A stretch of 64,000 nucleotides of DNA from Avena insularis (taxonomy: Eukaryota > Streptophyta > Magnoliopsida > Poales > Poaceae): positions 159,068,149-159,132,148 of the forward strand of contig CM042697.1 in NCBI GenBank assembly GCA_023614405.1, given 5' to 3'. This document shows positions 1 through 12,621 of this stretch, piece after piece (position 1 is the first letter of the stretch; every line of letters begins with the position of its first letter). The notes beneath the pieces were generated by a model. The model saw nothing but the letters and a program-made list of their open reading frames with translations, was not told where the DNA came from and searched no databases. The position numbers and the translations under genes were made by a program.

Positions 1-495
1 ACTATTATCACAAAGATTAAGGCAATAGTTTTATTTCTTTTATTTTAGAAATGTAATTTCTACTCATTGAAAAACTACTTAAGATTTAATATTCTCCAAC
101 TAAAACATGGGATCATGTTGACACATGTCATCACCGCATATTTCAGTACTTGGGAATGTGATTTAAAGTGGTGTCACAATTTAATAAGGTTTAACCTTTT
201 TATTTTAATTAATTAAAGTGACTAGAAATGCCTATGGGGCATTATTTTATTACTTGTCCATTATTTCTGCAAGTCAACCTAGATATTTTTATATATTCAG
301 AAAGGTCTTATCAAATGTGATTTTTGAGAGTTGGAATCAACTCAAAAGCTGTTATGGTTGAATTTTGAAAAATGTTTGAATGAATAAAAGTCTCTGCCTT
401 GTTATTTTTACTATAGGTGATATATAATTCCAAATGATTTGAATCCAATGGGCTTGGATTAAGAATTTCAATACCTTTCTAGCACAATTGGTTTC
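1..495 (-). repeat. Element A 3' LTR, outer segment (interrupted by F)
   Basis: Matches 54722-55210 of A's other LTR nearly base for base, with about 12 differences in the first 310 bases. The LTR is cut at 495 by Copia element F; the last five bases, GTTTC (491-495), are the target site and recur at 9303-9307 after F. The intact site is visible at about 55210 in A's other LTR. No gene is present. Confidence 0.93.
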
Positions 496-2388
496 TGTTG
501 GAGATATGCCCAAGAGGCAATAATAAAGTGGTTATTATCATATCTTCATACTTATGATAAATGTTTACATACCATGCTATAATTGTATTAACCGGAAACA
601 TTAATACTTGTGTGATTTGTAAACATAAAAGAGTCCCTAGTAAAGCCTCTTGTTCAACTAGCTTGTTGGTTAATATATGATCATGGTTTCCTGATCATGA
701 ACATAGAGATGTTATTAACAACAGGGTCATATCATTAGGAGAATGATGTGATGGACATACTCCTATAGTTAAGCATAGCATAAAGATCAAGTCATTTAAT
801 ATAGTTCATTTGCTATAAGCTTTCTGATACATAGTAACCTAATTCCTTCGACCATGAGATGATGCATATCACCTTTACCGGAAGGATGCTTTGATGACAT
901 CAAACACCACACCGTAACAGGGTGGCTATAAAGGTGGCATTGAGTGTTCGGAAAGTATTGGTTGAGACACATGGATCAAGAGTGGGATTTGTCCATCCAT
1001 ATGACGGATAGATATACTCTGGGCCCTCTCGGTGGAATGTTATCCAATTAGCTTGCAAGCATGTGAATGGCTCACAAGGGATCACATACCACGGGAACGA
1101 GAAAAGAGTACTTATCGATGTGAGGTTGAACTAGGTATGCAGAGATACCGACGATCATAACCTCGGATAAGTAAACTATCGTGAGACAAAGGGAAATTGG
1201 TATCGTATGTAAGTGGTTCATTCGATCACAAAGTAATCATAGAAATATGTGGGAGCCATATGAATTTCCAGATTCCTCTATTGGTTATTGATCGGAGAAG
1301 TGTCTCGGTCATGTCCGCATAATTCACGAACCGTAGGGAGACACACTTAAGGATTCGATGTTGTTGAGTAGTTATGGAATGATGAGTAAGAGACCGAATG
1401 TTGTTCGGAGTCTCGGATGGGATCCGGGATATCACGAGGAGATCCGGAATGGTCCGGAGAATAAGATTCATATAAGGAAAGTCCTGTTTCGGAGTTGGGG
1501 AATGATTCCGGTGTTTTCATCAGGAATGTTCTAGAAGGTTCCAGAATGTCCGGCACTCCGGAGGGGAAGGGTACATGAATGTGTCATTGCAAGTTGGAAT
1601 GATTACATCATGTACTAGGTGTCATCGCTGTAAAAAATAAAGGGTTTAATCAAATCCTAGTTTGAAAAGTCAAACGCCAATTTGAAAAGTCAAACGGCTA
1701 TTTTGGAAAGTGGAGAAGAAGTGGGAAACCGAGTTGGGGAGGAGTTCCTCCTCCACCGCCGGCCCACTAGGGATCCGAGTTGGGGAGGGACTCCCTCCCT
1801 TTGGCCGGCGCCTCCCTCCACCTATATAAGGAGGGGCAGGGCTCCCCTCCTAGACACACAAGTTCCCTACCTCTAAACCTAAACCCTAGCCACAGCCTAG
1901 GGATTTCTCCCAAGCCGCCGAGTTAGAGCTTCTAATTGCCCTAGCTGCTGGTTTAGCTCCTTCTAATTGGTGTGTCTAAACCCTAGATCACCAAGGCTCT
2001 CTCATAGTCCACCATACTCGCTCCGGCTTAAGGCAAAGCCCTGCGAGATCTCCCCTCTACTTTCGGTACCACGCCGTCGCTGCCGAATTGCAGGAGTGCT
2101 ACAACCTCCGCTGCTTGCTGGAACAAGGAGAGGAAGGTCTTCGTCGAGTACGAACGTGTGACCGATTGAAGCGCATTTAACGCAGCGCTAGAAGGATCGT
2201 CTACGCGATCTTGAGATCGGCAAGTGTACGACTACATCACCCACGAGAATCTGCTATCGTTAACCGCTTTGGAATCTTCGAGGGTGAGTTCCTTTATCGA
2301 CTCGTTGCTACAATCTAGTAGATAGATCTTGGCTTGTTTGTTTGCATGCGGTAGAAATTTTTTGTTTTCCATGCTACGAACCCCTACA
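496..2388 (+). repeat. Element F 5' LTR (1893 bp)
   Basis: Begins TGTTGGAG and ends CCCTACA, with TG...CA termini. It is a near copy of 7405-9302; most differences are scattered single bases, with a small cluster near 1125-1160 and a few indels near 1790-1815 and 2080-2165. Long antisense open frames in this LTR are not conserved between the two copies and are not annotated as genes. Confidence 0.95.
1823..1830 (+). promoter_or_regulatory. TATA box of F 5' LTR
   Basis: TATATAAG lies in a C-rich context, followed by GGAGGGGC and a CT-rich leader. The same site occurs in the 3' LTR at 8731-8738. Its position about two-thirds into the LTR fits the U3/R boundary of this Copia group. The start point is inferred, not shown. 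Confidence 0.7.
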
Positions 2389-2389
2389 G

Positions 2390-2402
2390 TGGTATCAGAG
2401 CC
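2390..2402 (+). other. Primer-binding site of F (initiator tRNA-Met)
   Basis: TGGTATCAGAGCC starts two bases after the LTR end and is complementary to the 3' end of plant initiator tRNA-Met including CCA. This fixes the element's orientation as plus. Confidence 0.92.
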
Positions 2403-5039
2403 GTGTCTATATGTAGATGTGTTGCACGAGTAGAACACAATGGTCATTGTGGGCGTTGATGCTTTTGTTGTCGATTGCTTCTTGTGTACTTTGCATCTTG
2501 CGGGATGGTGGGATGAAGCGGCCCGGGCTAACCTTACATGACATCGTTCATGAGACTTGCTCCACGCTTGGCATGCAACTTGTATTGCATAAGTGGCTTT
2601 GCGGGTGCCTGTTTCTCCCAACATAGTTAAGATTCAATTTACAACGGGTGATTGACAATACTAGTATCAATGTTGTGGTTCTTGTTCGTAAGTTAGAACG
2701 ACACTTATTGAAAGCCCCAAACCACGTAAAATATGCAAAGAAAATTAGAGGCGTCTAACTTTGTTTTGCAGGGGTGTGCTGTGATGTGATATGGCCATGA
2801 TTGTGATTATATATGATGTATGCAATGTTCCTTATTGTAAGTTGGCAACCGGCAGGAGCCATATGGTTGTCTTTAAAATTCTGTTAAGACCCGCGTGTCT
2901 ATTCAAAGTAGTTGTAATAGTTGAAGCTGGTGGACGACAACCATGAAGCAGTGTCATTGACCTTGATGCCACACCGGTGATGATGGAAATCATGTTCGTG
3001 CTTGAAGATGGAGATCAGAAGCACAAGAAGAAAGGCCATATCATATCACATATTATGAATTGCATGTGATGTTAATCCTTTTATGCATCTTGTATTGCTT
3101 AGTTCACGACGGTAGCATTATAAGATGATCCCTCAAGCACACAATTTCATGTTTTAAAGTGTTCATCCTTAGTAAGCACCGTTGCTAAAGCTCGTTGTTT
3201 CGAAGCACCACGTGATGATCGGGTGTGTTAGATTCTACGAGTGTATACAACGTGAGCAAGCTAGATTTGCTCATGCGGAAGCTAAGGTTTGATCTTGACG
3301 AGCCTAGCATGTACAGACATGGTCTCGGAACACGGATCACCGAAAGGTAAAGCATGAGTCATATAGTAGATATGATGAACATGTTGATTGTTCGCCATTG
3401 AAGCTACATCAACTCTCGTGATGATCGGTTTTGATATGGTGGATTTGGTTCGTGTGATCACTAAAACAATGTGAGGGATATTGTTTTGAGTGGGAGTTCA
3501 ACGGCAATATGATTAAAAGTTGAACACTATTTATCATAAATTAAATCAAAGTGAATTTGCATAGTTGTTGTAGTCATTGGCATCCGTTTACCACCTTGCG
3601 CTTAGTTTTAATTGATATGATAGAACTATAGAATTCTGGTTAGTTACTTTACGAACTGGTATCGTATTGTTTTGAAGTGTTAATCTAAAGTTTAAAAGTC
3701 CTATTGCAAACTTTCAGTAAAGTTCCGGTTACTCCATGAAGTTTAATAATTGGTATTAAAAACAAGAGTGACAATTCTAAGTGTTAGTGTATGAGTATCA
3801 TGTTTGTCTCCATGATTCTTGATATTCAAAGGATTGTCTTAATATCAAGGTTATCTAGGATCTGAAAGAGTTGTTTCAGAAACCATGATGTGTGGAAGAT
3901 ATTGTGATATCTGAAATGAAGTTTTGGTTGCAACATGATAGAGTATAATATGGCAAAAGTCATGTTCTCATATTTGACGAGAATTTGCAAAAGTTTGGAG
4001 ACACTAGTTGTCCTAATCCTCCAAAAGGTTTTGGAGAGCAACATTATACTCGCGATTCACCGTTACAAGCTAAAAGTAGCTTGATCATGGATAATTCCAT
4101 GATAAGGGTGAATATTTGATGTAGGTAAAATGTTTACTACACCAAGAGATTACTAAAGAAAGGAATTTGAAAGAACACCAAACATTTGATAATGGTGATC
4201 TACTTCAAAGTGCAAGTCCAAAGACATTGGTATTTAACTATACACGCTTTGGAATATGTGTCATGTATATGGCTCCACTATTGATGTTGATAGATTCTTT
4301 CAAACAGAAAAGGAAATACTGAAATAGAATCTTATAAATATATGGCAGAAAAGGAAAGACTAGAATTGTTCAGTTTAAGTATATAGATGATATACATGTT
4401 ATGGCTATATTCTTTGCTTATTAAACAATGTGGTTCCTAAGTATTTGATACTGAATTTGTTGGTGTGAATCGTCATACGAAACAACACAATTCATGAACT
4501 ACAATGGCCTAAGTAACTAGCAAAACAATATGTGATGATGTTCATCAAGAACAAATAAAGGGTTATTGTGTTGCTCGTTAAACATCAAAGCTTGCCTTCA
4601 AGATTTGTTTTATCAGGTATTATGAGAACAAAAGGGTTGTTCAAATAATTGCCGTAATCCATAAAAGATGGATGATTTACAAATCTCGTTGGATAAATCA
4701 CATCCATAAAACTAGTGCTAAAAATGTCGAAAGACAAATTGATTGGAAGATCACTTAGGAAGTGACATCGCTGTTTAAATTATAATGGAAAGAAAACATG
4801 AAGAAACTCCATGTGTATGGAATTTTGGAGTCTTTTGATTTTTGATCAAATGACGCCAGAAGCTTTCCTAGAGATAATTAAAACTTCGTTCATAGGCCAA
4901 AAGGGAACGAAAGACTAGCTTATTGGAACTTGTACATATTGTTGTACAAAGTCCATTATGTGTAGTCAACATCGATGGATTTCAACTTCATATGCTTTAT
5001 CCGAAAATTAGAGTGAATATATGAATATTTACTTAATAA
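2403..5039 (+). other. Element F interior, leader and former gag/protease region, no recognisable gene
   Basis: Occupies the place of the leader, gag and protease of a Copia element. No open frame over about 70 codons in element orientation, and no zinc knuckle or protease motif could be recognised in any frame. Either the gag is too eroded to see or the family never carried a functional one. Short open frames here are unsupported. Confidence 0.6.
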
Positions 5040-7260
5040 GGATGAACTATGAAACATTTGAAAAAGTTCAAAGTCTTTCAAGATGAAGTGCAAAATCATT
5101 GTAATAAGAATATAAATAGTTTATGATAAAGATCATAAAGGAAGATATTTGAGTTACAAGTTGAGCATAATACCTAAGATTTAAGGAATCGTTCTGTGGA
5201 TTTGCATTTCCCGAAACACCATAAGAGTATGGAGCATTCGAGATATGTAATTAAAACCTTGTTTGACATGGTAAGATCAAAGGTGTAATTCATAAAACTG
5301 CCATTATATTTTAAAGATTAAAAGCTTTAGAGACTACCGTTTTCCACTGAAAAGAGCTCCATCATAATCCGCTGAAATGACACCATATAAAGTTATGGTT
5401 TGGGATAAAACCCAAGTAGTCCTTTCTTAAACATTGGTATGCTATGCATAAGAAAGATGTTTGCAACCAAAGTCGGATGAACCTGTCTTTGTATTACTGT
5501 TAAGTATTCCTCCATAAACACCGGAGACAAAAGTGTTTGTCGCTTAGAACGTCAAGTTTCTTTGAGAAGGAATTTTTCGTGAAAAGATAAGTGGGAGGAC
5601 AATAGAACTTTGATAAGGTTAAAGGAACCTTAGCTATATGTGCAAAGTTGCGCAGCACCGAAAAGTGTTCCGGAGGCAGCAACAATGCTCATGGCTCACG
5701 TGCCTCAAAGGTTGCGGTCACGGAGGTCTAAGTTTCTATTGAACCAAGTAGGTCGAGTAAACAATCAAATACCAAGATTTGAGGGTTGAATCATTATTTG
5801 AGAATAATGAATGGACTACATGCAAAGAAGTGATGATGGGCCCTGACTCCGTCAAATGGCTTGAAGCCATAAAATCCGTGATAGTTCCATACACGAGAAA
5901 TCAAGTTTTGAACTTGAAGGACCCTCGAGAAAGGTGTAAGACCTTACAGTTGTGTTTGGATCTATGAAGAAGTAGACATGGATGTTTCACATCTATGAAA
6001 TAGTCGACATGTTGGGAAAGAGTTCACAACAATGTTCAAAGGTTGACTATGACAAGATTTGATCTTTCATAGCGATATTTAGTCTAGACGGATTAATGTA
6101 GCAACCACTACATATAAATTTGTTATGTGGTAGTTGAATAAACAAAACGAGTTCTTCTAATAGAATTGTTACCTAGGACATGTACGTAACACGGTCCATA
6201 GGATTTTGTTAATTCAAAGGATGCTAAAAGCATATGCAAACTTCAATGGTTGAAGTGAGTATCGCAGAGTTGGAATCTTCAATATGATGAAACTGTTAAA
6301 AATGTTTAATTTCATCAGAGACAATGAAGATGCTTGCATTTGCAAGAAATTAAGTGGAAGCGCTAAGACATGTTTCTAATACATTATGTGGAAGACATAT
6401 TGTTGATTAGAAATGATGTATCTTTTATTAACACATATTAAGAATTTCATCCCGATGAAAGACTTAGGCAAAACCCAAATATTTGGCGTCAATAGACGCT
6501 AATATGGTTGTGCCGAAAGTACATAGATGATGTATTGAATGAGTTCAATATAGAAACTACAAGAAAGGCTCTTGTCACACATAAAGGATTGAATGAGTTC
6601 AATATTGATGATATATTCAAGTGTATTGACACTTGGTAAGTGAAACAAAGATTCAAGTATAGATTGATACTTGATGTATGAAATCACAAAGAGTATTTAT
6701 ATCAATCATACTGTGATATGTACAAATCCAGATATGTCCTATGCTCTAAATGTTATGAGCATATACCAGAATGATTCATAAGATGATCATTGGACAATAG
6801 TAAGGATATTCTTATGATCTTTTGGAAGAACTAAGAGTATATTATTTGTGAAAGTGACAAATAGATGGTTAGTTCATTGTAAAAGTACTACATTGATACT
6901 AGTTTTGTCACAAAGTACAAATTAAGCTTCTCTCAATCTAAACTAAGGGTGGCACAATATAATGGAAAGTAAGTTCCGTAATGGATTTGGATGAGTTCCA
7001 AAGTTAAGACATTGTGACAGATACTACAACAAAAGGCTAAGTATATAACTACTAATATAGCAGCAAAAGAGGGCATTTGTGTCAAGAAGTTTGTTATCAA
7101 ACTAGGTGTAGTTCACAGTGGGATAGTACTATGAAGATATATTGTACGACAATATTATCAACATGTTTTAACCCCAAAGAACTAAAGGTCACACCAAAGG
7201 ACCAAATTTGTACGAAGCCATCTCATTAGAGAATGAGTGATGCGTAGAGACGCAAAGACA
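5040..7260 (+). pseudogene. Copia pol remnants: integrase, reverse transcriptase, RNase H
   Basis: Copia Pol is recognisable only as short stretches in shifting frames. Integrase remnants lie at about 5045-5160 (relic of the SDRGGEYLSY region, here DHKGRYLSYK) and at 5250-5590 (TLFDMVR, a KTPYE-W relic, KVFVA). RT opens at about 5832 with MMGPDSVKWLEAIKS, typical of BARE/Angela RT. The catalytic YVDDILLI box survives as YVEDILLI at about 6386-6410, with one Asp lost. PDMSYALNVMS follows at 6728. An RNase H relic (QKAKYITTNIAAKEGI) lies at about 7030-7080. Many stops and frameshifts per kb rule out function. Basis: residues seen, family by recall. Confidence 0.85.
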
Positions 7261-7393
7261 TGCAATTACACACGGACCTGGAAGTGTCAGATCCGGAGAT
7301 CAGTTGGCCACTAGCAATCGTGTACATACAACACCGTAAAGACATAGGTGTTGAATACACAAAGGTTTGAAACTATATTGTTGACTCTAGTGC

Positions 7394-7404
7394 AAGTGGG
7401 AGAC
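7394..7404 (+). other. Polypurine tract of F
   Basis: AAGTGGGAGAC lies directly before the 3' LTR at 7405, the expected site of plus-strand priming. It is preceded by a relic of the end of pol. Confidence 0.8.
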
Positions 7405-9302
7405 TGTTGGAGATATGCCCAAGAGGAAATAATAAAGTGGTTATTATCATATCTTCATACTTATGATAAATGTTTACATACCATGCTATAATTGTATTAA
7501 CCGGAACCATTAATACTTGTGTGATTTGTAAACATAAAAGAGTCCCTAGTAAAACCTCTTGTTCAACTAGCTTGTTGGTTAATATATGATCATGGTTTCC
7601 TGATCATGAACATAGAGATGTTATTAACAACATGGTCATATCATTAGGAGAATGATGTGATGGACATACTCCTATAGTTAAGCATAGCATAAAGATCAAG
7701 TCATTTAATATAGTTCATTTGCTATAAGCTTTCTGATACATAGTAACCTAATTCCTTCGACCATGAGATCATGCATATCACCTTTACCGGAAGGATGCTT
7801 TGATGACATCAAACACCACACCGTAACAGGGTGGCTATAAAGGTGGCATTGAGTGTTCGGAAAGTATTGGTTGAGACACATGGATCAAGAGTGGGATTTG
7901 TCCATCCATATGACGGATAGATATACTCTGGGCCCTCTCGGTGGAATGTCATCCAATTAGCTTGCAAGCATGTGACTGGCTCACAAGGGATCACATACCA
8001 CGGGAACGAGAAAAGAGTACTTATCAGTAACAAGGTTGAACTAGGTATGCAGAGATACAAGCGATCATAACCTCGGATAAGTAAACTATCGTGAGACAAA
8101 GGGAAATTGGTATCGTATGTAAGTGGTTCATTCGATCGCAAAGTAATCGTAGAAATATGTGGGAGCCATATGAATTTCCAGATTCCTCTATTGGTTATTG
8201 ATCGGAGAAGTGTCTCGGTCATGTCCGCATAATTCACGAACCGTAGGGAGACACACTTAAGGATTCGATGTTGTTGAGTAGTTATGGAATGATGAGTAAG
8301 AGACCGAATGTTGTTCGGAGTCTCGGATGGGATCCGGGATATCACGAGGAGATCCGGAATGGTCCGGACAATAAGATTCATATAAGGAAAGTCCTGTTTC
8401 GGAGTTGGGGAATGATTCCGGTGTTTTCATCGGGAATGTTCTAGAAGGTTCCGGAATGTCCGGCACTCCGGAGGGGAAGGGTACATGAATGTGTCATTGC
8501 AAGTTGGAATGATTACATCATGTACTAGGTGTCATCGCTGTACAAAATAAAGGGTTTAATCAAATCCTAGTTTGAAAAGTCAAACGCCAATTTGAAAAGT
8601 CAAACGGCTATTTTGGAAAGTGGAGAAGAAGTGGGAAACCGAGTTGGGGAGGAGTTCCTCCTCCACCGCCGGCCCACTTGGGATCCGAGATGGGGAGGGA
8701 CTCCCCTCCCCTGGCGCGCCTCCCTCCACCTATATAAGGAGGGGCAAGGCTGCCCCTCCTAGACACACAAGTTCCCTACCTCTAAACCTAAACCCTAGCC
8801 ACAGCCTAGGGATTTCTCCCAAGCCGCCGAGTTAGAGCTTCTAATTGCCCTAGCCGCTGGTTTAGCTCCTTCTAATTGGTGTGTCTAAACCCTAGATCAC
8901 CAAGGCTCTCGCATAGTCCACCATACTCGCTCCGGCTTAAGGCGAAGCCCTGCGAGATCTCCCCTCTACTTCCGGTACCACGCCGTCGTGCTGCCGGAAT
9001 TATGTGAGAGTGCTACAACCTCCGCCTCTTTGGAACAAGGGAGAGGAAGGTCTTCGTCCGAGTAAACGCAGGTGAAGCGCTGCAGGAAGCCTAACGCAGC
9101 GCTAGAAGGATCGTCTACGCGATCTTGAGATCGGCAAGTGTACGACTACATCACCCACGAGAATCTGCTCTCGTTAACCACTTTGGAATCTTCGAGGGTG
9201 AGTTCCTCTATCGACTCGTTGCTACAATCTAGTAGATAGATCTTGGCTTGTTTGTTTGCATGCGGTAGAAATTTTTTGTTTTCCATGCTACGAACCCCTA
9301 CA
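7405..9302 (+). repeat. Element F 3' LTR (1898 bp)
   Basis: Second LTR, nearly identical to 496-2388, followed by target duplication GTTTC at 9303-9307. It carries the same TATATAAG at 8731-8738. The minus-strand open frame of 190 codons at 7809-8381 is interrupted in the other LTR copy and is best read as chance. Confidence 0.95.
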
Positions 9303-11146
9303 GTTTCATGCCATTTGGTTCATTGAATCTCTCTAGATTGATTTTTGAATCTAGAGACAGAACTAAGTTTGAAACTAAATTGATAAACCTAAATTTGAAT
9401 TACTGGGTCGCGCGGGAGTGCTAACTAGGCCGTCCCACAGCGCATAGCACATGCGAGCGGTTTAAGTGGCTGTCCCCACTCGTCAATGAGACAAAGAGTG
9501 ATGAAGGGGTACGGGGTTATTAGGGCCGTAGGATTAGAAGCTAGATCTATGGCTGAGGTTCATCGTCCACGTCGGAACAGAACGTGGAAAGGTCGAACCC
9601 TAGCACGACCAGTGGGGGTTAGTGGCGGCTCACCGGGGCTCCGGTGATGGTTGGCGATGGGGGAAAACGATGAATTCGACAATGACGATCCTCCTGGTAC
9701 CAGTGGCTCCTCCTGGGGCAGCTCCAATTGACGACGCTGTTCTCCTCTAGCAGCGGCAAGCTTCGGCGAAATTCTGGCGATCTGGTGCTCGCCTTGCTCC
9801 GGGGATGAGGTATGGTGGTTCTGAGAGAGAGGGGAGTGGAATGGTGTGCTGAATTCGAACGGGGAAGGCCTATATTTATAGTGCGATGAGGGAACCGAAC
9901 AGTGCGGGCTGAGCTCGTCGGGGTCGGCTACATAGCGATCTAACAACATGGCTGGGGGTAGGGGACGGTGCGCTGCCTCCTGGCGAATCTCAACGGCATG
10001 GTGGCGAGGAGTGGGTCGGTGCGATGCGGTCGGAACACTTCGATGCTCTGGGCGGCTCCGAGAGAAGTTTTAATGGCGCACAACGTCTATGGTCCGTGCG
10101 GCGGAGAACGGGCATGTCTGTGTGGTTCCTCGGGCGGTGGTGATCACGTACGCGAGCGGCAAAGGCGGGGCGCGGTCTGAGCGAGCGTGTCGAGCGCGGC
10201 GCTCTCGCACGCTCTCGGCATGGTCGCAGAGAGACTGGGCGTGCTCGTTCTGGATGGTCCAGTGGCTAGCAGGGCTCGAGGCCTGGACAGGGGGTGGCGG
10301 TGGACGGTGGCTTGCTGGCTAGACACGGTCAACGAGGCTAGTTAGGCTCCTAGCTTGTTGTCGACAGTGGGGTGGCAATTTGGGCTCGGCCATGGTCACC
10401 ATTGATGGCATTGTCAAGTTTATAGTGAGCTAGGACTGGTTAATTAGTTAGATGATCTACTGAGAGTGTGTTGTGAGCTAGAGAGGGAACAAGTAAGGCA
10501 CAAACACTGCTCACTGTAGTGTTTGATGTTTAATTTTATTTGTGATCAGAAGGTGTTTGATGAAATGGCCGCAAGAGATTTGAATTTAAATTTTTGGGTG
10601 AAACTTGGTGGGTGTACTAGTCACATACTAGGTAGTCTATGGTTGTTTGGATTTGTCAAGGTGCACTAGTTTGGTTGGGTTTTGAAAAATGGTGATCTAC
10701 ACATATGATATAGATTCAATTTTGAATTGTCATTTGAATCAGGTTGCCAAATGTTTCTGTGGGTTTGCAAAGTGGGCTTTGGTTCACTTTCACTTGGTAT
10801 AGCAAGGGGTGGAAAGAAAAGGAATTGTTTCAGTTTGAAATCTTGGACTAGAAACACTCAAAGTGGTCTAGTGAGCAAGATTGGCAAAAATGACCATTAG
10901 CTTATTTTATTTGTTTTTTTGAATTTCTCTTGATTTGTTTCGGCTTGGAATTGATTTAGATGATGTTTTTTCATCTTTAACCCATTCCTTGCTATTCACA
11001 ACAATCACAAAAGTCCATTCATGCCTTCATACATTCATCACATACACACATGCATTCATATTGATTTTTATTAACAAAAGTTTTTGTTAACCCTAAGTTT
11101 GGTGAATGGAAATGATAACCTTGATTAATATTTTTGGGTTGTTACA
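9303..11146 (-). repeat. Element A 3' LTR, inner segment
   Basis: Continuation of A's 3' LTR after F, matching 55211-56980. It has a GC-rich block (about 9400-10400) and an AT-rich end closing TGTTACA (11140-11146). In A's orientation this is the first part (U3) of the LTR. In the GC-rich block the two A LTRs differ by roughly 9% against 4% in the AT-rich part. Several open frames in the GC-rich block are not shared with the other copies. Confidence 0.93.
9871..9880 (-). promoter_or_regulatory. TATA box of A 3' LTR
   Basis: On the minus strand this reads TATAAATATA, just upstream of GGCC. The same TATA position occurs in the other family LTRs (55773-55781, 21352-21360, 30512-30519, 40018-40025), which supports it as the U3 promoter. 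Confidence 0.65.
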
Positions 11147-11147
11147 A

Positions 11148-11161
11148 ACCTTCCCTCCTTA
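11148..11161 (-). other. Polypurine tract of A
   Basis: On the minus strand this is an A/G-rich run (TTAAGGAGGGAAGG) adjoining the 3' LTR at 11146. The matching site in element C is 31768-31780. Confidence 0.8.
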
Positions 11162-12621
11162 AACAAAATCTCGTCCCGAGATTTGAGAAAAAGAGAAAAC
11201 TAGGATTTAAAGAGATTGGGAAACTCCATCCTAATGTAGTCTTATCGCTCCCTGGTAGCTTCTTCTTCAGTGTGGTTGCTCCACTGGATCTTGAGAAACT
11301 TGATACTCCGGGTCCTGGTGGTTCTGAAAGCTTCCTCCAAAATACGGATGGTACTTTCGGATACGTCAGGTTATCGTTGATCTCTATGGTTCGGTGATCA
11401 ATGTTATTGAAAACTTCGGTCTTCTCCGGGACTTCTAGGAATTTGCGAAGTAACGATATAGGGAACACATTATGCACGGCTGACATATCCTCTGGCAGTT
11501 CTAGTTGATATGATACTTCTGCTCGATGATTAAAAATCTTGAAGGGCCCGATATATCTGGGGGCTAATTTTCCCTTCAAAGGCGACACTTTGAGATACAC
11601 AAAATATCCGATATTGAAAGCAAGGTCTCGACGTCTCTTGTCGGCATAACTCTTCTATCTGGATTGGGCGGTCTTTAGGTGCTCACGGATCTTCTGAAAT
11701 TTCTCTTCTGCTTCACGTAGGATGTCGGGTCAAAAAATCTGACTCTCTCCTACTTCCGACCAATTCAAAGGGGTGCGACACTTCCTTCCATACATGAATT
11801 CAAATGGGTCCATTTGCAAACTGGCTTGATAACTGTTGTTGTATGAAAATTCTACGAACAACAGACCATCTTCCCATTTTGATCCATACTCTAGCACGTA
11901 GGCTATCAACATATCTTCAAGTATTTGGTTTACTCACTCCGTTTGTCCATCTATCTGAGGGTGATAAGAAGTGCTGAAATCTAATCGGGTTCCTAATCCT
12001 TCTTGGACTTTCTTCCAAAATCTTGAGGTAAACTGAGTTCCTCGATCCGACAGAATGTTCTTGGGGACTCTATGCAAACTGAAGATTATAGCGATGTACA
12101 ACTCTGCTAGCTTCGAACTCTGGTAAGTGGTCTTGACAGGTAAGAAATGGGCTACCTTGGACAGTCTATCAACTATGACCCAGCTGGAGTCATTTCCCCT
12201 ACTAGAAGTAGGCAAACCAGGGATAAAATCCATTCCAACTGAATCCCATTTCCATTCCGGAATCTGCAATGGTTGCAACAGTCCTGCAGGTCTCTGATGT
12301 CCCGCCTTGACTCTCTGACAAATATCACACTTGGCTATGTAGCTTCCAATTTCTCTCTTCATCTTATGCCACCAAAATTGCTCCTTCAAATCTTGATACA
12401 TCTTCGTTCCTCCGGGGTGGATAGAATAAAGCGTATCATGGGATTCTTTCAAAATAGCTTGCTTCAACTCGGAATCTGCTGGCACACAGATACGTCCTTT
12501 GTACCACAAAACTCCTTCTTCGTCTTCGGTGAATCCGGGGTACCTTGCCTGTACCAATGCGACGTTTGATTCCGTAGATACTAGCATTTCCTTTCTGAGC
12601 CTCCTTGATCTGACTGATCAA
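11162..12621 (-). pseudogene. Element A pol, integrase and chromodomain part
   Basis: Integrase frame 12587-11934 is open. It has the zinc-binding HDTLYSIH and CDIC pairs and the catalytic D,D35E set: Asp in GMDF, Asp in LSDRGTQF, and Glu 36 residues on in GQTE. It integrates cDNA into nuclear DNA. A stop follows directly after the catalytic Glu (about 11932). Further on are relics of the IN C-terminal domain (LAPRYIGPFKI, SAVHNVFPISLLRK). Against element C an 8-codon in-frame segment between two LKG repeats is missing. The chromodomain at 11230-11350 is out of frame; its second conserved Trp (AIWE in C) is Arg here, followed by a stop. This copy is inactive. Confidence 0.88.

Larger units (their letters stand above)
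496..9302 (+). mobile_element. Element F: Copia LTR retrotransposon (BARE/Angela-like), structurally complete, coding region decayed
   Basis: Full-length 8.8-kb element on the plus strand. It has direct LTRs 496-2388 and 7405-9302, an initiator-tRNA-Met primer site directly after the first, a polypurine tract directly before the second, and a matching target duplication GTTTC (491-495, 9303-9307). The LTR starts TGTTGGAGATATGCCC and ends CCCCTACA, as in the BARE1/WIS/Angela group of Triticeae (from memory, no search). The LTRs differ by roughly 2%, yet the 5-kb interior has no open frame over about 70 codons. Pol remnants appear in the Copia order integrase, RT, RNase H. It inserted into A's 3' LTR. 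Confidence 0.93.

Noticed and set aside
2390..2402. tRNA gene fragments
   Set aside because: The tRNA-Met and tRNA-Lys matches are short, adjoin LTR edges, and are primer-binding sites.
2232..2624. 130-codon minus-strand frame spanning F's LTR edge and primer site
   Set aside because: It crosses the LTR/interior junction and the primer-binding site, runs antisense, and has no motif.
7809..8381. 190-codon minus-strand open frame in F's 3' LTR
   Set aside because: The same stretch in the 5' LTR is interrupted, it runs against the element's transcript, and no domain is visible.
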